Both the position numbers and the translations under genes were made by a program. DNA of 64,000 bases from Candidatus Neomarinimicrobium atlanticum (GTDB taxonomy: Bacteria > Fidelibacterota > Marinisomatia > Marinisomatales > Marinisomataceae): positions 5,630-69,629 of the forward strand of contig AQSA01000002.1 in assembly GCA_000402815.1 (NCBI GenBank), written 5' to 3'. Positions 1 through 9,045 of this stretch are shown piece by piece. The number at the start of each line of letters is the position of its first letter. The first letter of the stretch is position 1. Below the pieces are notes generated by a model. That model did not search any database and was not told the DNA's origin. It saw only the letters and a program-made list of their open reading frames with translations.

Positions 1-36
1 TTGAACTTTCTGAAAACTCAGAATAATAATTTTATC

Positions 37-294
37 TTACAGTCCTGCAAAATAGAAAAAATCTATAAGCGTAAATAAAAATAGATAACCAATTACTTCC
101 CATAATCTCTTATTAATACTTTTAATTCTTACTTGAATCACATCTGCAGATTCTGTCTTTTTATATTTAAAAAGATTTGGTAGAAGTCGTGGCGTTGATT
201 CATAATAGGCTCTATAAGACTCATCATGGGTGCTTAATAGCACTTTTTCTTCATTTAGTATAGTTGGGACATGAAAATTATTGAACATGCTCAT
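37..294 (-). CDS. C-terminal fragment of an isoprenylcysteine-methyltransferase-like membrane protein
   Basis: Only the last part of a gene seems present. The translated piece NEEKVLLSTHDESYRAYYES, followed by a TPRLLP stretch, resembles the conserved tail of the isoprenylcysteine carboxyl methyltransferase/phospholipid methyltransferase family (EE..L...G..Y..Y....PRLLP). A hydrophobic segment (VIGYLFLFTLIDFFYFAGL) ends the protein. Family resemblance stops near position 255. The first residues of the open frame (MSMFNNFH) are antisense to the ribonucleotide reductase gene and are probably not native. The rest of the methyltransferase is missing, so this looks like one half of a junction. It could also be a chance frame; the call rests on a short motif. 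Confidence 0.4.
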   Translation of the reverse strand: MSMFNNFHVPTILNEEKVLLSTHDESYRAYYESTPRLLPNLFKYKKTESADVIQVRIKSINKRLWEVIGYLFLFTLIDFFYFAGL

Positions 295-1812
295 GCCAGT
301 GCAGAGCCTGGGTTATTATTCTGGGATACTATGAAGAAATATCATAATGCAGAATACTGTAGTCCTCTAGTTTCAACAAATCCATGTGCAGAACAACCGC
401 TTCCTGATGGTGGATGTTGTAATCTTGGTGCTTTAAACCTAGAACGCTTTGTAGACAACAGTGGTAACTTTGATTTTGATGGTTTCCGTGAGACAACAGC
501 TGTTGGTGCAAGGTTTTTAGATAATGTTGTTGATTACAATGTTGATCGTCATGCACTAGAAGACCAAAAACAAAATGCTATCAATGATAGAAGGGTTGGA
601 TTAGGAATTCTTGGCTTAGGTGATATGTTGGTAAAAATGGGTATTAAATATGACTCAGATGAAGCATTGGAAATTATTGGTAAGGTTATGGAAATTCATA
701 GAGATACAGCATATGAAACTAGTGCTGATTTAGCACAAGAAAAAGGTGGATTTCCTAATTTTGACTGGGATGGATACTCTGAAAGTCTTTTTGTTCAAGA
801 CCTTCCACAAGAATTACAGGAAAAAATAAAAAATCATGGCATCAGAAACTCTACATTAACTACAGTAGCTCCTACAGGAAGTGGCGCTATTGTTGCTAGG
901 GTAACATCTGGAGTAGAGCCAATTTTTGCCACATCCTATAAAAGAAAAGTGAAAAAAAATGATAGTCTTGGAAAAGAATTTGACACCTTTACCGTTTATC
1001 ATCCCGTAGTTCAAGAAATGTTTGGCGATGATGAAAACTTACCTGACTATGTGGTGACTGCGCATGACGTAGATCCATATTTCAGAGTAAAAATGCAAGG
1101 TGAAGTTCAAAAATATATTGATAGTTCAATTTCTTCTACTGTTAACTTAGCAGAAGAAACGACCGTAGAAACTGTAGCCGACATTTACATGACAGCTTAT
1201 AAAGGCAATCTTAAAGGTATTACAGTATATAGAGAGGGGTCTCGTGAAGGCATTCTTATTACTGATGAAAAATCTGAAGAAGGAAAAGTCGTAAAAGCAG
1301 CTGAAACTGGTAAGAAAACAGCTAGAAACAGACCTCAGATTACTACAGGAAAAACCAGACGAATGCGCACAGGAGATGGTACTCTCTACATCACTGTCAA
1401 TGAAGATGAAAATGGATTATGTGAAGTCTTTACAGCTATTGGAAAAGCAGGTGGAACTGTTGCTGCTCAAACAGAAGCGATCAGTAGACTAATATCTCTT
1501 GCATTAAGATCTGGCGTAGATCCAAATAGTGTAATCAGTCAATTAAAAGGAATTAGTGGGCCTAACCCAACATGGGAAGATGGACAATTAATTTTATCAA
1601 CTCCAGATGCTATTGGAAGAGCTCTAGAAACCTTTCTTGATGGTGAAGAAACTCCTAATTCTAAAAAAAAAGTTCAATTTGAAATAGCTGATGAAGCTCC
1701 AAGCCGTACCGAACCACAAGGTATGTATTGCAAGGAGTGTGAAAGCCATGGAATAGTTGACGAAGGTGGCTGCTTACTATGTAAAGATTGTGGCTGGTCT
1801 AAGTGCGAATAA
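271..1812 (+). CDS. nrdJ: Adenosylcobalamin-dependent (class II) ribonucleotide reductase, 5'-truncated
   Basis: This is the C-terminal part of a class II ribonucleotide reductase, which makes deoxyribonucleotides from ribonucleotides with adenosylcobalamin as radical source. Visible features are EHAHASAEPGLLFWD, the active-site NPCAEQPLPDGGCCNLGALN (cysteine and glutamate of the N-x-C-x-E motif), RNSTLTTVAPTGSGA, and a C-terminal zinc-ribbon-like tail with paired cysteines (CKECES...CKDCGWSKC). The frame is closed by a TAG at 256-258, leaving only four codons before this ATG. The N-terminal region, with the first redox cysteine and the allosteric part, is absent. Full-length relatives are several hundred residues longer. 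The remnant should be inactive unless the break is an artefact. The product family is certain; the start is not biological. Confidence 0.85.
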   Translation: MKIIEHAHASAEPGLLFWDTMKKYHNAEYCSPLVSTNPCAEQPLPDGGCCNLGALNLERFVDNSGNFDFDGFRETTAVGARFLDNVVDYNVDRHALEDQKQNAINDRRVGLGILGLGDMLVKMGIKYDSDEALEIIGKVMEIHRDTAYETSADLAQEKGGFPNFDWDGYSESLFVQDLPQELQEKIKNHGIRNSTLTTVAPTGSGAIVARVTSGVEPIFATSYKRKVKKNDSLGKEFDTFTVYHPVVQEMFGDDENLPDYVVTAHDVDPYFRVKMQGEVQKYIDSSISSTVNLAEETTVETVADIYMTAYKGNLKGITVYREGSREGILITDEKSEEGKVVKAAETGKKTARNRPQITTGKTRRMRTGDGTLYITVNEDENGLCEVFTAIGKAGGTVAAQTEAISRLISLALRSGVDPNSVISQLKGISGPNPTWEDGQLILSTPDAIGRALETFLDGEETPNSKKKVQFEIADEAPSRTEPQGMYCKECESHGIVDEGGCLLCKDCGWSKCE

Positions 1813-2360
1813 CCCCAGAGAATCTTACCTTTAACGATTTTCCAGATTTCACGCCCAACCTTACTCCCTACCAAATATTTAAATTAGGTAGCTTTGGAGG
1901 AACATACTGGAGACCTATAGACTCAAAAACAAATCAACAATCCTATAAAGATCTTCATTTAGAGCTACCAAATGAATGGTGGAGTGATATAGGTCTTGAA
2001 TATCTTACATCAGATAAAGAAAATCTTACATTAAATAGATATAAAGTTCATAGTGGTACTAATCTAGAATATTGGGAGTCAAAAAATTGGATTAATCCGA
2101 TAGATCCTTATGGTTGGGTACAATGGTATTGTCATTTTTTTAATGGAAGAAGAAGCAATGATGATGGACGACAAGTCCAGAGATGGAAAAACTTTACCGG
2201 TCCCAACGGTCGATGGAAACTAAGGCTAATTAGTATGATTCTTAAAAAAAATACTAAATATAATGATGAATTAATTAGTCCTGTAATCAGACAAGGGTTG
2301 CAACATTGGGGATATCAATTAACAGAACAAGATTTTCAAAATGCACTTTGGGAAAGATAA
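1803..2360 (+). CDS. Conserved hypothetical protein (YGWVQWYCHFFNGRR motif)
   Basis: A 185-residue soluble protein rich in Trp, Tyr and Phe. It has the segments FGGTYWRPI, LPNEWW, DPYGWVQWYCHFFNGRRSND and RQVQRW. I recognise the pattern from conserved hypothetical proteins found in bacteria and some eukaryotes, but I know of no established function. There is no signal peptide or membrane segment. A GTG start at 1803 overlaps the last codons of the ribonucleotide reductase gene, implying translational coupling; no nearer ATG would keep the conserved N-terminal part. It converges on frr, with the stop codons almost touching. Confidence 0.7.
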   Translation: MRITPENLTFNDFPDFTPNLTPYQIFKLGSFGGTYWRPIDSKTNQQSYKDLHLELPNEWWSDIGLEYLTSDKENLTLNRYKVHSGTNLEYWESKNWINPIDPYGWVQWYCHFFNGRRSNDDGRQVQRWKNFTGPNGRWKLRLISMILKKNTKYNDELISPVIRQGLQHWGYQLTEQDFQNALWER

Positions 2361-2361
2361 A

Positions 2362-2919
2362 TTAATTATCTAGTATTTCTTTTTCTTTAGCTTCTTGATT
2401 TGAATTAAGTCTTTTAATAAACGAATCTGTAACATCTTGCATTTGATCCATAAATCTCTTCATATCATCTTCAGGGATTTTTTCATCTTCTTCTACCTTT
2501 TTAGTAGACTGAATGATTTCTCTACGAATATTTCTAACAGAAATTCTGCCATCTTCAATAATTTTTGAGGCAACTTTTACTAAATCTTGTCTTCTTTCTG
2601 CAGATAAAGGAGGAAAGGTAATCATAATACTATTACCGTTATTTGAAGGATTAAGACCTAGGTCTGATTCTAAAATACCTCGTTCTATATCATCGATTGC
2701 TGTCTTATCAAATGGCTGTATACTAATTGTAATTGCATCCATTACAGATATATTTGCAATTTGGTTTAACGGGGTATCATTATCATAGTACTTTACATTA
2801 ATTTTATTAAACATATCAGGATTAGCTCTTCCTGTTCTAATTTTACCTAACTCCGATCCAACGAATACAATCGTTTGTTCCATCTTTGTCTTTGCAAGTT
2901 GAATATTTTGATCTAACAT
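2362..2919 (-). CDS. frr: Ribosome recycling factor
   Basis: This 185-residue protein works with EF-G to split the post-termination ribosome. The length is typical of the family. The conserved core GKIRTGRANPDMFNKINVKY and the later PPLSAERRQDLVK are clear. It lies 2 nt downstream of pyrH, in the order rpsB-tsf-pyrH-frr that is conserved across bacteria. It is the last gene of a long minus-strand run, so the transcript should end near 2361, where it converges with the plus-strand hypothetical gene. I see no strong hairpin terminator there. Confidence 0.97.
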   Translation of the reverse strand: MLDQNIQLAKTKMEQTIVFVGSELGKIRTGRANPDMFNKINVKYYDNDTPLNQIANISVMDAITISIQPFDKTAIDDIERGILESDLGLNPSNNGNSIMITFPPLSAERRQDLVKVASKIIEDGRISVRNIRREIIQSTKKVEEDEKIPEDDMKRFMDQMQDVTDSFIKRLNSNQEAKEKEILDN

Positions 2920-2921
2920 AA

Positions 2922-3635
2922 TTAACTAATTGTTGTTCCTATATCGTTATCAGATAATGCATTGTATAAATTACCTTCTTTTGTTATATCTAACACAAGA
3001 ATAGGCATTTTATTTTCTTTACATAAAGTTATTGCTGTTAAATCCATAATTGCTAACTCTTTTTCTAAAACTTCTGAAAAAGAAATATTAGTATATTTTT
3101 TAGCATCAGGATTTTTTACAGGATCTGAATCATACACTCCATCTACTTTTGTTGCTTTAACTAATAAAGAACAATCAAGCTCTACTGAACGTAATGCTGC
3201 TGCACTATCAGTACTAAAAAATGGATTTCCAGTACCGCCTGCAATAATGACTATTCTACCTTTCTCTAAGTGTCTGATAGCTCTTCTTCTTATATATGGC
3301 TCTGCAATTTTAGGAATATCAATTCCTGATAAAGTTCTAGTTTCTAATCCCAGCTGTTCGAGTGAATCTTGAAGTGTAACGGAGTTAATAACCGTTCCCA
3401 CCATACCTATATAATCCGCTGTAACTCTATCCATGCCTTTTTCAGATGCATCTCTTCCTCTAAAAATATTTCCGGCACCCAAAACAATCCCAATATCAAT
3501 ATTTAGTTTTTTCAGGGAAGCAACTTCTTTTGCAAGCTGTTGGGCTACATTAGGATCAATACCATAAACATGATTTCCAGAAAGAATTTCTCCGCTAAGT
3601 TTAAGGAGAATTCTTCTTTTAGTTTTTTGTGACAT
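2922..3635 (-). CDS. pyrH: UMP kinase
   Basis: This 237-residue amino-acid-kinase-fold enzyme phosphorylates UMP to UDP with ATP. The N-terminal RRILLKLSGEIL phosphate-binding segment, GAGNIFRG, and GGTGNPFFSTDSAAALR are diagnostic of bacterial PyrH. The start abuts the tsf stop (3636). It sits between tsf and frr in the conserved translation cluster. The two pyrimidine genes pyrB and pyrC lie further upstream in the same run. Confidence 0.97.
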   Translation of the reverse strand: MSQKTKRRILLKLSGEILSGNHVYGIDPNVAQQLAKEVASLKKLNIDIGIVLGAGNIFRGRDASEKGMDRVTADYIGMVGTVINSVTLQDSLEQLGLETRTLSGIDIPKIAEPYIRRRAIRHLEKGRIVIIAGGTGNPFFSTDSAAALRSVELDCSLLVKATKVDGVYDSDPVKNPDAKKYTNISFSEVLEKELAIMDLTAITLCKENKMPILVLDITKEGNLYNALSDNDIGTTIS

Positions 3636-4241
3636 TTAGTTGTTAGACTGTTCGCCTAAAGCAAAACGAACAAAGCGATTTATAGTAATATTCTCTCCAA
3701 GCTTGGAGACACCCTCTTGAATTAATTGTCCAATTGTAACATCAGGATTTTTAACAAATGACTGATGAACAAGACAATTATCTTCTTTGAATTTTTTTAA
3801 TTTACCTTCAACAATTTTTTCTACAACATTATCTGGCTTACCGCTAGACTTTGCTTGATCAGTATAAATTTCTTTTTCTTTGGCAATAAGATCTTCTGAT
3901 AAGCTACTTTCATCAATAGCCATTGGATTAGAAGCTGCAATTTGCATTGCAATATTATTTGCTAAATCTAAAAATCCATCAGTTTTTGCAACAAAATCAG
4001 TTTCACATCCTATTTCTAATAAAACACCTAATTTGCTACCGTGATGAATATAAGAAACAACTAATCCTTCATTTGCATCTCTAGAAGATTTTTTTTCTGC
4101 TTTTGCGATACCAGATTTTCTTAAAAAATCTACAGCTAAATCCAAATCTCCTTTAGAGTCGACCAAAGCTTTTTTACAATCCATCATTCCAGCTCCAGTT
4201 TTTTCTCTGAGAGTTTTAACTAGCTTTGCATCTATGCTCAT
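3636..4241 (-). CDS. tsf: Translation elongation factor Ts, short form
   Basis: This protein is the guanine-nucleotide exchange factor for EF-Tu. The start is at 4241, where MSIDAKLVKTLREKTGAGM begins with the normal EF-Ts N-terminus. The frame stays open upstream to 4310 but only reads through the basic tail of rpsB. The N-terminal UBA-like domain and the TDFVAKTDGF core are present. At about 201 residues it is much shorter than the E. coli protein and resembles the short form with a single core subdomain known from some other bacteria. It lies 4 nt downstream of rpsB. Confidence 0.95.
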   Translation of the reverse strand: MSIDAKLVKTLREKTGAGMMDCKKALVDSKGDLDLAVDFLRKSGIAKAEKKSSRDANEGLVVSYIHHGSKLGVLLEIGCETDFVAKTDGFLDLANNIAMQIAASNPMAIDESSLSEDLIAKEKEIYTDQAKSSGKPDNVVEKIVEGKLKKFKEDNCLVHQSFVKNPDVTIGQLIQEGVSKLGENITINRFVRFALGEQSNN

Positions 4242-4245
4242 AAAA

Positions 4246-4977
4246 CTATGCTTCCTTTTTTTCTTCGGATTGCTTCTCTGCTTCTTCAGCTTTCGCATTC
4301 TTTTGTGCAACCTCTATAATAGCGTTAGCTATTTCTGTTACTAGTAACTGTATAGTTCTAATAGAGTCGTCATTAGCAGGAATTGGATGTGTACATAGCG
4401 TTGGATCAGTGTTAGAATCAACAATACATACAATTGGTATTTCAAGTTTTTGTGCTTCTTTTATAGCGATAGATTCTGTTTTACCATCCACGATAACTAT
4501 CATGCTTGGTAATCTTTTCATATCTTTAATTCCTCTATGCTGATCTGAAAGCTTAATTTTTTCGCGATTTAATTGTAGAATTTCTTTCTTGGTTAAATCT
4601 TCGAATACTGAAGATCCTTCTTTTTCTAGGGAATGTAGTCTTTTAATACTTTTTTTAATTGTAGAAAAATTAGTTAATGTTCCGCCTAACCATCTCTCTA
4701 CTACATAAAACATACCACATCTATCAGCTTCTTGCTGTATAACGTCTTTAGCATGCTTTTTGGTGCCAACAAACAGTATTTCTCCGTTCTTTTCTACTGT
4801 ACTAGTAATAAACTCTACCGCTTTTTCAAGCCCCTCTAGCGTATGATCTAAATTGATAATATCAATGCCATTCTTTTGGGATATAACATAGTCTTTAAAA
4901 TTTGGATCAGTTTTGCTTGAAACATGCCCGAAATGAGCGCCTGAATTTAATAAATCTTCTTTTGTAATTTTTTGCAT
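4246..4977 (-). CDS. rpsB: 30S ribosomal protein S2
   Basis: This is ribosomal protein uS2 of the small subunit. The true start is MQKITKEDLLNSGAHFGH at 4977. An upstream in-frame extension overlaps rpsI and has no homology. GAHFGH, RWLGGTLTNFSTI and IPIVCIVDSNTDP are the expected signatures. The tail is Glu/Lys-rich (EEAEKQSEEKKEA), giving about 243 residues. It follows rpsI in the order rplM-rpsI-rpsB-tsf, which is common in Bacteroidetes and relatives. Confidence 0.97.
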   Translation of the reverse strand: MQKITKEDLLNSGAHFGHVSSKTDPNFKDYVISQKNGIDIINLDHTLEGLEKAVEFITSTVEKNGEILFVGTKKHAKDVIQQEADRCGMFYVVERWLGGTLTNFSTIKKSIKRLHSLEKEGSSVFEDLTKKEILQLNREKIKLSDQHRGIKDMKRLPSMIVIVDGKTESIAIKEAQKLEIPIVCIVDSNTDPTLCTHPIPANDDSIRTIQLLVTEIANAIIEVAQKNAKAEEAEKQSEEKKEA

Positions 4978-4984
4978 ATATTTT

Positions 4985-5380
4985 TTATCTCTTAGAGAAT
5001 TGGAATTTCTTTCTCGCTCCAGGTTGACCATACTTCTTTCTTTCTACTTCTCTGGCATCTCTTGTTAACAATCCATGTGACTTTAATTGGGGTCTAAATT
5101 CTGCATCTACTTTCAAAAGAGCTCTTGCTATACCAAGTTGAATTGCTCCAGCTTGACCAGTTAGACCTCCGCCAGAAACGTTAATGTTCAGATCATATTT
5201 ATCTTTAAGATTTAATACTTCCAAAGGCTTCATTGCATGAATAACCAAAGATTCTCTTTTTAGATGTGAATCAATATTTAATTTTTTATTAACAGTAGAA
5301 GTTCCAGAACCATCAGATAGATAAACTCTCGCAGTTGATTCTTTACGTCTTCCAACTCCATTAAATAATTCTTTTTTCAT
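4985..5380 (-). CDS. rpsI: 30S ribosomal protein S9
   Basis: This is uS9 of the small subunit, about 131 residues. I take the ATG at 5380 (MKKELFNGVGRRKESTARVY) as the start because it overlaps the rplM stop by one base (TAATG), the usual coupling of this gene pair. An upstream Met at 5395 would add five residues. The GRRKES..RV start, GGG.TGQAGA and the FQFSKR end, whose basic tail reaches the ribosomal P site, are typical. Confidence 0.97.
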   Translation of the reverse strand: MKKELFNGVGRRKESTARVYLSDGSGTSTVNKKLNIDSHLKRESLVIHAMKPLEVLNLKDKYDLNINVSGGGLTGQAGAIQLGIARALLKVDAEFRPQLKSHGLLTRDAREVERKKYGQPGARKKFQFSKR

Positions 5381-5817
5381 TAAATAGAACTCCATTCAGT
5401 TGGTTGTTGTGCTTCTTGTCCATGATTAGAGTCTTTATAAATTCTAAGATGTGTTAAAATCTCATTACCTAATCTATTTTTTGGTAACATACCTTTTATT
5501 GCCTTTAAAAGTACTTTATCTGAATCATTTTTCATTAAATCTTTATAGCTAGTAAACTTAACCCCACCTGGATAACCAGAATGGCTAAAATATTTTTTTG
5601 AGTCAGCTTTGTTACCAGTCAGCCTTATCTTATCTGCATTTACTATAATTACCGCATCACCCATATATAAATTAGGAGCATAATTAGGTCTATGCTTTCC
5701 TCTTAATATCTGAGCAACTTGGGATGCAAAACGCCCCAATACCTGATTGTCGGCATCTAGCAACCACCATTGTTGCTTTATATCTTTTGCTGATACTGTA
5801 CTTGTTATCTTTTTCAT
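5380..5817 (-). CDS. rplM: 50S ribosomal protein L13
   Basis: This is uL13, 145 residues, an early-assembly large-subunit protein. WWLLDADNQVLGRFASQVA, LRGKHRPNY, DAVIIVNADKI and GMLPKNRLG are the family signatures. The C-terminus continues slightly past the conserved YKDSNHGQEAQQP. It is coupled to rpsI by a one-base stop/start overlap. The 70-nt gap upstream (5818-5887) is one of the few spaces in this run and may hold the promoter of the ribosomal genes, but I can point to no convincing -35/-10 pair. Confidence 0.97.
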   Translation of the reverse strand: MKKITSTVSAKDIKQQWWLLDADNQVLGRFASQVAQILRGKHRPNYAPNLYMGDAVIIVNADKIRLTGNKADSKKYFSHSGYPGGVKFTSYKDLMKNDSDKVLLKAIKGMLPKNRLGNEILTHLRIYKDSNHGQEAQQPTEWSSI

Positions 5818-5887
5818 TAGTGTCTCAAAAATGCCTCAAAACTTAATCGATGTGATTCCATTAGTCAATGATTAATGATAGGGAAAT

Positions 5888-7183
5888 TTATAAAGTATAA
5901 AACTTGCTTTTTGATACTACATATTTAACTTTTCCAACCATCTCTTCACCGATGAATGGTGAGTTTGAAGATTTAGAATAAATATCTTTATTTGAGAAGG
6001 TCCATTTTTGATTTGGATCAAGTATCGTAATCTGAGCTTTCTTGCCAATTTCAAATAAATCTCTATCAATATTCATAACTTTTCTTGGATTGACTGTCAA
6101 CTTTTCAATCAAAGATTTTAAACTCATGCCATTATTTTTTACTAAAACTTTATTAACTGCACCAAAACAACTCTCAAGACCAATCATACCAAATGCTGCA
6201 TCATTAAAAGTAGTTTCTTTATCTTCAAGCGTATGTGGAGCATGATCAGTAGCGATACAATCAATAATACCACTTTTAATACCCTCAATAAGTTTCTTTC
6301 TGTCTGATTTTCCTCTAATTGGCGGACCAACCTTCAAATTTGTATTAAATTCTTGAATATCTTCATCTGAAAAGTATAAATGATGAGGACAAACTTCTGA
6401 AGTAATAAGACCATCTTTAGATTTGAATTTTTTGATTAAATCTACAGATTCTTTTGTTGATACATGTAAAATATGTAATCTTGCATTAAGAGATGTAGCT
6501 AATAATAAATCTCTATAAACCATCATAGCTTCAGCTAAGCTATTATTGCCTTTCAATCCTAGATTGCTAGATGTTTTACTTGCATTCATTACACCATCAT
6601 TTCTGAGATAAATATCTTCAGAGTGATTTAAAATAGGTGCATCAATCATTTGTGCATATCGTAATGCTAGACTCATAAATTGAGGATTTTGTATTGACAT
6701 ACCATCATCTGTAAAAGCAATTGCGCCATTTTTCTTCATTAACATCATTTCAGTCAAATGTTCACCTTCTAAATTTTTTGATACTGCACCAATTGGGAAG
6801 ATTTCTATTGGTAAATCTTTACTCTTACTTGCTATATAATATACATGTTCTGGAGAATCAATCACTGGATCTGTATTTGGCATCGTACAAACTTGTGTAA
6901 AACCTCCTGCAATTGCAGCCATAGAGCCTGACTCTAAGTTTTCTTTATCTTCTCTACCAGGTTCTCTAAAATGGACATGAATATCACAAAAACCATGGGT
7001 AACTATTAAACCCTTACAATCAATGACATTGTAATTTTTTCCCTTAGAAGGTATAGAGTCTGCAATTTTAGATATAGAACCATTTTCAACCAATAAATCG
7101 CCAATAAATGTCTTCTTTGAGAATGGGTCAATAATTCTACCACCTTTTAATAATAGTTTTTTTGTAGTTTGATTATCTATCAT
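5888..7183 (-). CDS. pyrC: Dihydroorotase
   Basis: This 431-residue amidohydrolase converts carbamoyl-aspartate to dihydroorotate in pyrimidine synthesis. The metal-binding DIHVHFREPG, the NHSED segment, HILHVS and the late ATDHAPH are all retained. It therefore looks catalytically active, unlike the inactive dihydroorotase homologues that accompany some aspartate transcarbamoylases. Its start overlaps the end of pyrB by 4 nt, so the two enzymes of consecutive steps are translationally coupled. Confidence 0.96.
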   Translation of the reverse strand: MIDNQTTKKLLLKGGRIIDPFSKKTFIGDLLVENGSISKIADSIPSKGKNYNVIDCKGLIVTHGFCDIHVHFREPGREDKENLESGSMAAIAGGFTQVCTMPNTDPVIDSPEHVYYIASKSKDLPIEIFPIGAVSKNLEGEHLTEMMLMKKNGAIAFTDDGMSIQNPQFMSLALRYAQMIDAPILNHSEDIYLRNDGVMNASKTSSNLGLKGNNSLAEAMMVYRDLLLATSLNARLHILHVSTKESVDLIKKFKSKDGLITSEVCPHHLYFSDEDIQEFNTNLKVGPPIRGKSDRKKLIEGIKSGIIDCIATDHAPHTLEDKETTFNDAAFGMIGLESCFGAVNKVLVKNNGMSLKSLIEKLTVNPRKVMNIDRDLFEIGKKAQITILDPNQKWTFSNKDIYSKSSNSPFIGEEMVGKVKYVVSKSKFYTL

Positions 7184-8109
7184 AATTTTTCCGATTTATC
7201 TGCAAGCAAGAGATAAAGAATTGACATTCTTGAAGCTACGCCATTTAATACTTGATCTAAAATAACTGCATTATCTGAATCTGCAATCTTGCTATCAATT
7301 TCTACTCCTCGATTCATTGGACCTGGATGCATAATAACAATGTCTTTCTTTAATTTGCTAATCCTCTCATAAGTCAAACCAAATTCACTATGATATTCTC
7401 TTTTAGATGGAATTCTACCTAAATGCATTCTTTCAAGTTGAATACGTAATCCAATTACTACGTCACACCAATTTAAAACTTCATCAATGTTATGAGTAAT
7501 ATTAACTCCTAATTGTTTAGCATTGCTTGGCAATAGAGTACTAGGACCACACACTACAATTTCGGCACCTAGTTTTTTAAGTGCAAAGATATCACTTCTT
7601 GCTACCCTACTATTTAGGATATCACCTATAATACCGACTTTTAAATTTTTTATCTTACCAAATTTCTCTTTAAGTGTTACCATATCTAAAATAGCTTGCG
7701 TTGGATGTTCATGGGACCCATCTCCTGCATTGATCACTGCTCCATCAATGTACTCAGTTAACTTTAGTGCTGATCCAGGATGTCCGTGTCTAATAACAGC
7801 TCCATCTATTTTCATTGCATCAATATTTTGGATTGTATCTTTTAGAGTTTCTCCCTTCTTAACGCTGCTTGTTGATGAAGAAAAATTAATACTATCTGCT
7901 CCTAATCTTTTTTCAGCTAGCGTAAAACTAATTTTTGTTCTTGTAGAATTCTCAAAAAACATATTAACAATCGTTTTTCCCTTCAATAAGATTGCTTTTC
8001 TTTCTGGGCTTTCTAGGATTTCTTTGAATTTAAATGAAGTATCAATTATTTTATTCAAATCAGAAGTTGGAAAATGTTCTAAACCGATAAGATGTTTGCT
8101 TTTTAGCAT
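7180..8109 (-). CDS. pyrB: Aspartate carbamoyltransferase catalytic subunit
   Basis: This 309-residue enzyme joins carbamoyl phosphate to aspartate, the committed step of pyrimidine synthesis. FFENSTRTKISF (carbamoyl-phosphate loop), DGAVIRHGHPGSA, INAGDGSHEHPTQAILD and MHPGPMNRGVEI are diagnostic. No pyrI regulatory subunit is adjacent, as expected for the pyrB-pyrC arrangement. It is preceded by miaA with a 24-nt gap. Confidence 0.97.
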   Translation of the reverse strand: MLKSKHLIGLEHFPTSDLNKIIDTSFKFKEILESPERKAILLKGKTIVNMFFENSTRTKISFTLAEKRLGADSINFSSSTSSVKKGETLKDTIQNIDAMKIDGAVIRHGHPGSALKLTEYIDGAVINAGDGSHEHPTQAILDMVTLKEKFGKIKNLKVGIIGDILNSRVARSDIFALKKLGAEIVVCGPSTLLPSNAKQLGVNITHNIDEVLNWCDVVIGLRIQLERMHLGRIPSKREYHSEFGLTYERISKLKKDIVIMHPGPMNRGVEIDSKIADSDNAVILDQVLNGVASRMSILYLLLADKSEKL

Positions 8110-8133
8110 ATTTTTTCTCCAATTCTCGGAAAC

Positions 8134-9045
8134 TTAGCTTATTTCAACTAATTTATCAACTATATCATTAACGCTGGTATTGTCAATATCAAATACATGA
8201 TCAAAACTCTGGTTATCAAACCATTTCATTTGTCTTTTTGCATATTGCCTAGTGCGAATGTGAATTTTTTCTATTACATCTTCTAATGATATTTTTTTAT
8301 CTAAATATGATGATATCTCACTATAGCCTATATAATCTATATGATCAATATTGCAATTATGATCTTTTAGATATTGAACTTCTCCTATCATACCTTCCTC
8401 TATCATAGATAAAGTTCTTTTGTGGATAATCAATTCAAGAGATTTTCTTGGCATTCTGAGATATACAGTATTGATTCGGTCATGGAAAGCACTTTTTTTA
8501 TTATTAGACTTAAAATTCTCTGTCATATTCTTTCCTGTAATTTTGTAAATTTCAAGAGCTCTAATTAATCTTCTTTTATTATTAGGATGAACCTTTTTTG
8601 AATATATAGGATCAATAGAGACTAATTCCTTGTAAAGATTATCTGAATTTCCATTATCATACTCTTTTTCAAGATAAGTTCTAATTTTTGCATCTGTTTT
8701 ACTTCCAATAAAAATACCCTCCACCAAAGACTTTAGATATAATCCTGTACCGCCGCAGATAATGGGTGTTTTATTTTTCTCTAAAATGGTGACAATTCTT
8801 TGATCTACTAACTCCACAAATTCGCCCGCCGAAACTGTTTCATGTAAATCTTTTGTACCAATTAAATGATGCTTAATTATACTTAAATCTTTTGCAGATG
8901 GTTGGGCAGTACCGATTGGGATCATTTTATAAATCTGCCTAGAATCTAATCCGATAATTTCACTATTTAATTTCTTAGCTAATTTTATTGATAAACTTGT
9001 TTTTCCTATTCCGGTAGGACCAACTATTGCAAAGATATTTGTCAA
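8134..9045 (-). CDS. miaA: tRNA dimethylallyltransferase
   Basis: This 303-residue enzyme prenylates A37 of tRNAs that read UNN codons. VGPTGIGKTSLSIKLAK (P-loop), GLDSRQIYKMIPIGTAQPS, ICGGTGLYLKSLV and TRQYAKRQMKWF are the family landmarks. The best start is a TTG at 9045, because the P-loop begins seven codons later and no ATG is closer. This TTG overlaps the TGA stop of the M50 protease gene, so translation is probably coupled. Confidence 0.95.
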   Translation of the reverse strand: MTNIFAIVGPTGIGKTSLSIKLAKKLNSEIIGLDSRQIYKMIPIGTAQPSAKDLSIIKHHLIGTKDLHETVSAGEFVELVDQRIVTILEKNKTPIICGGTGLYLKSLVEGIFIGSKTDAKIRTYLEKEYDNGNSDNLYKELVSIDPIYSKKVHPNNKRRLIRALEIYKITGKNMTENFKSNNKKSAFHDRINTVYLRMPRKSLELIIHKRTLSMIEEGMIGEVQYLKDHNCNIDHIDYIGYSEISSYLDKKISLEDVIEKIHIRTRQYAKRQMKWFDNQSFDHVFDIDNTSVNDIVDKLVEIS

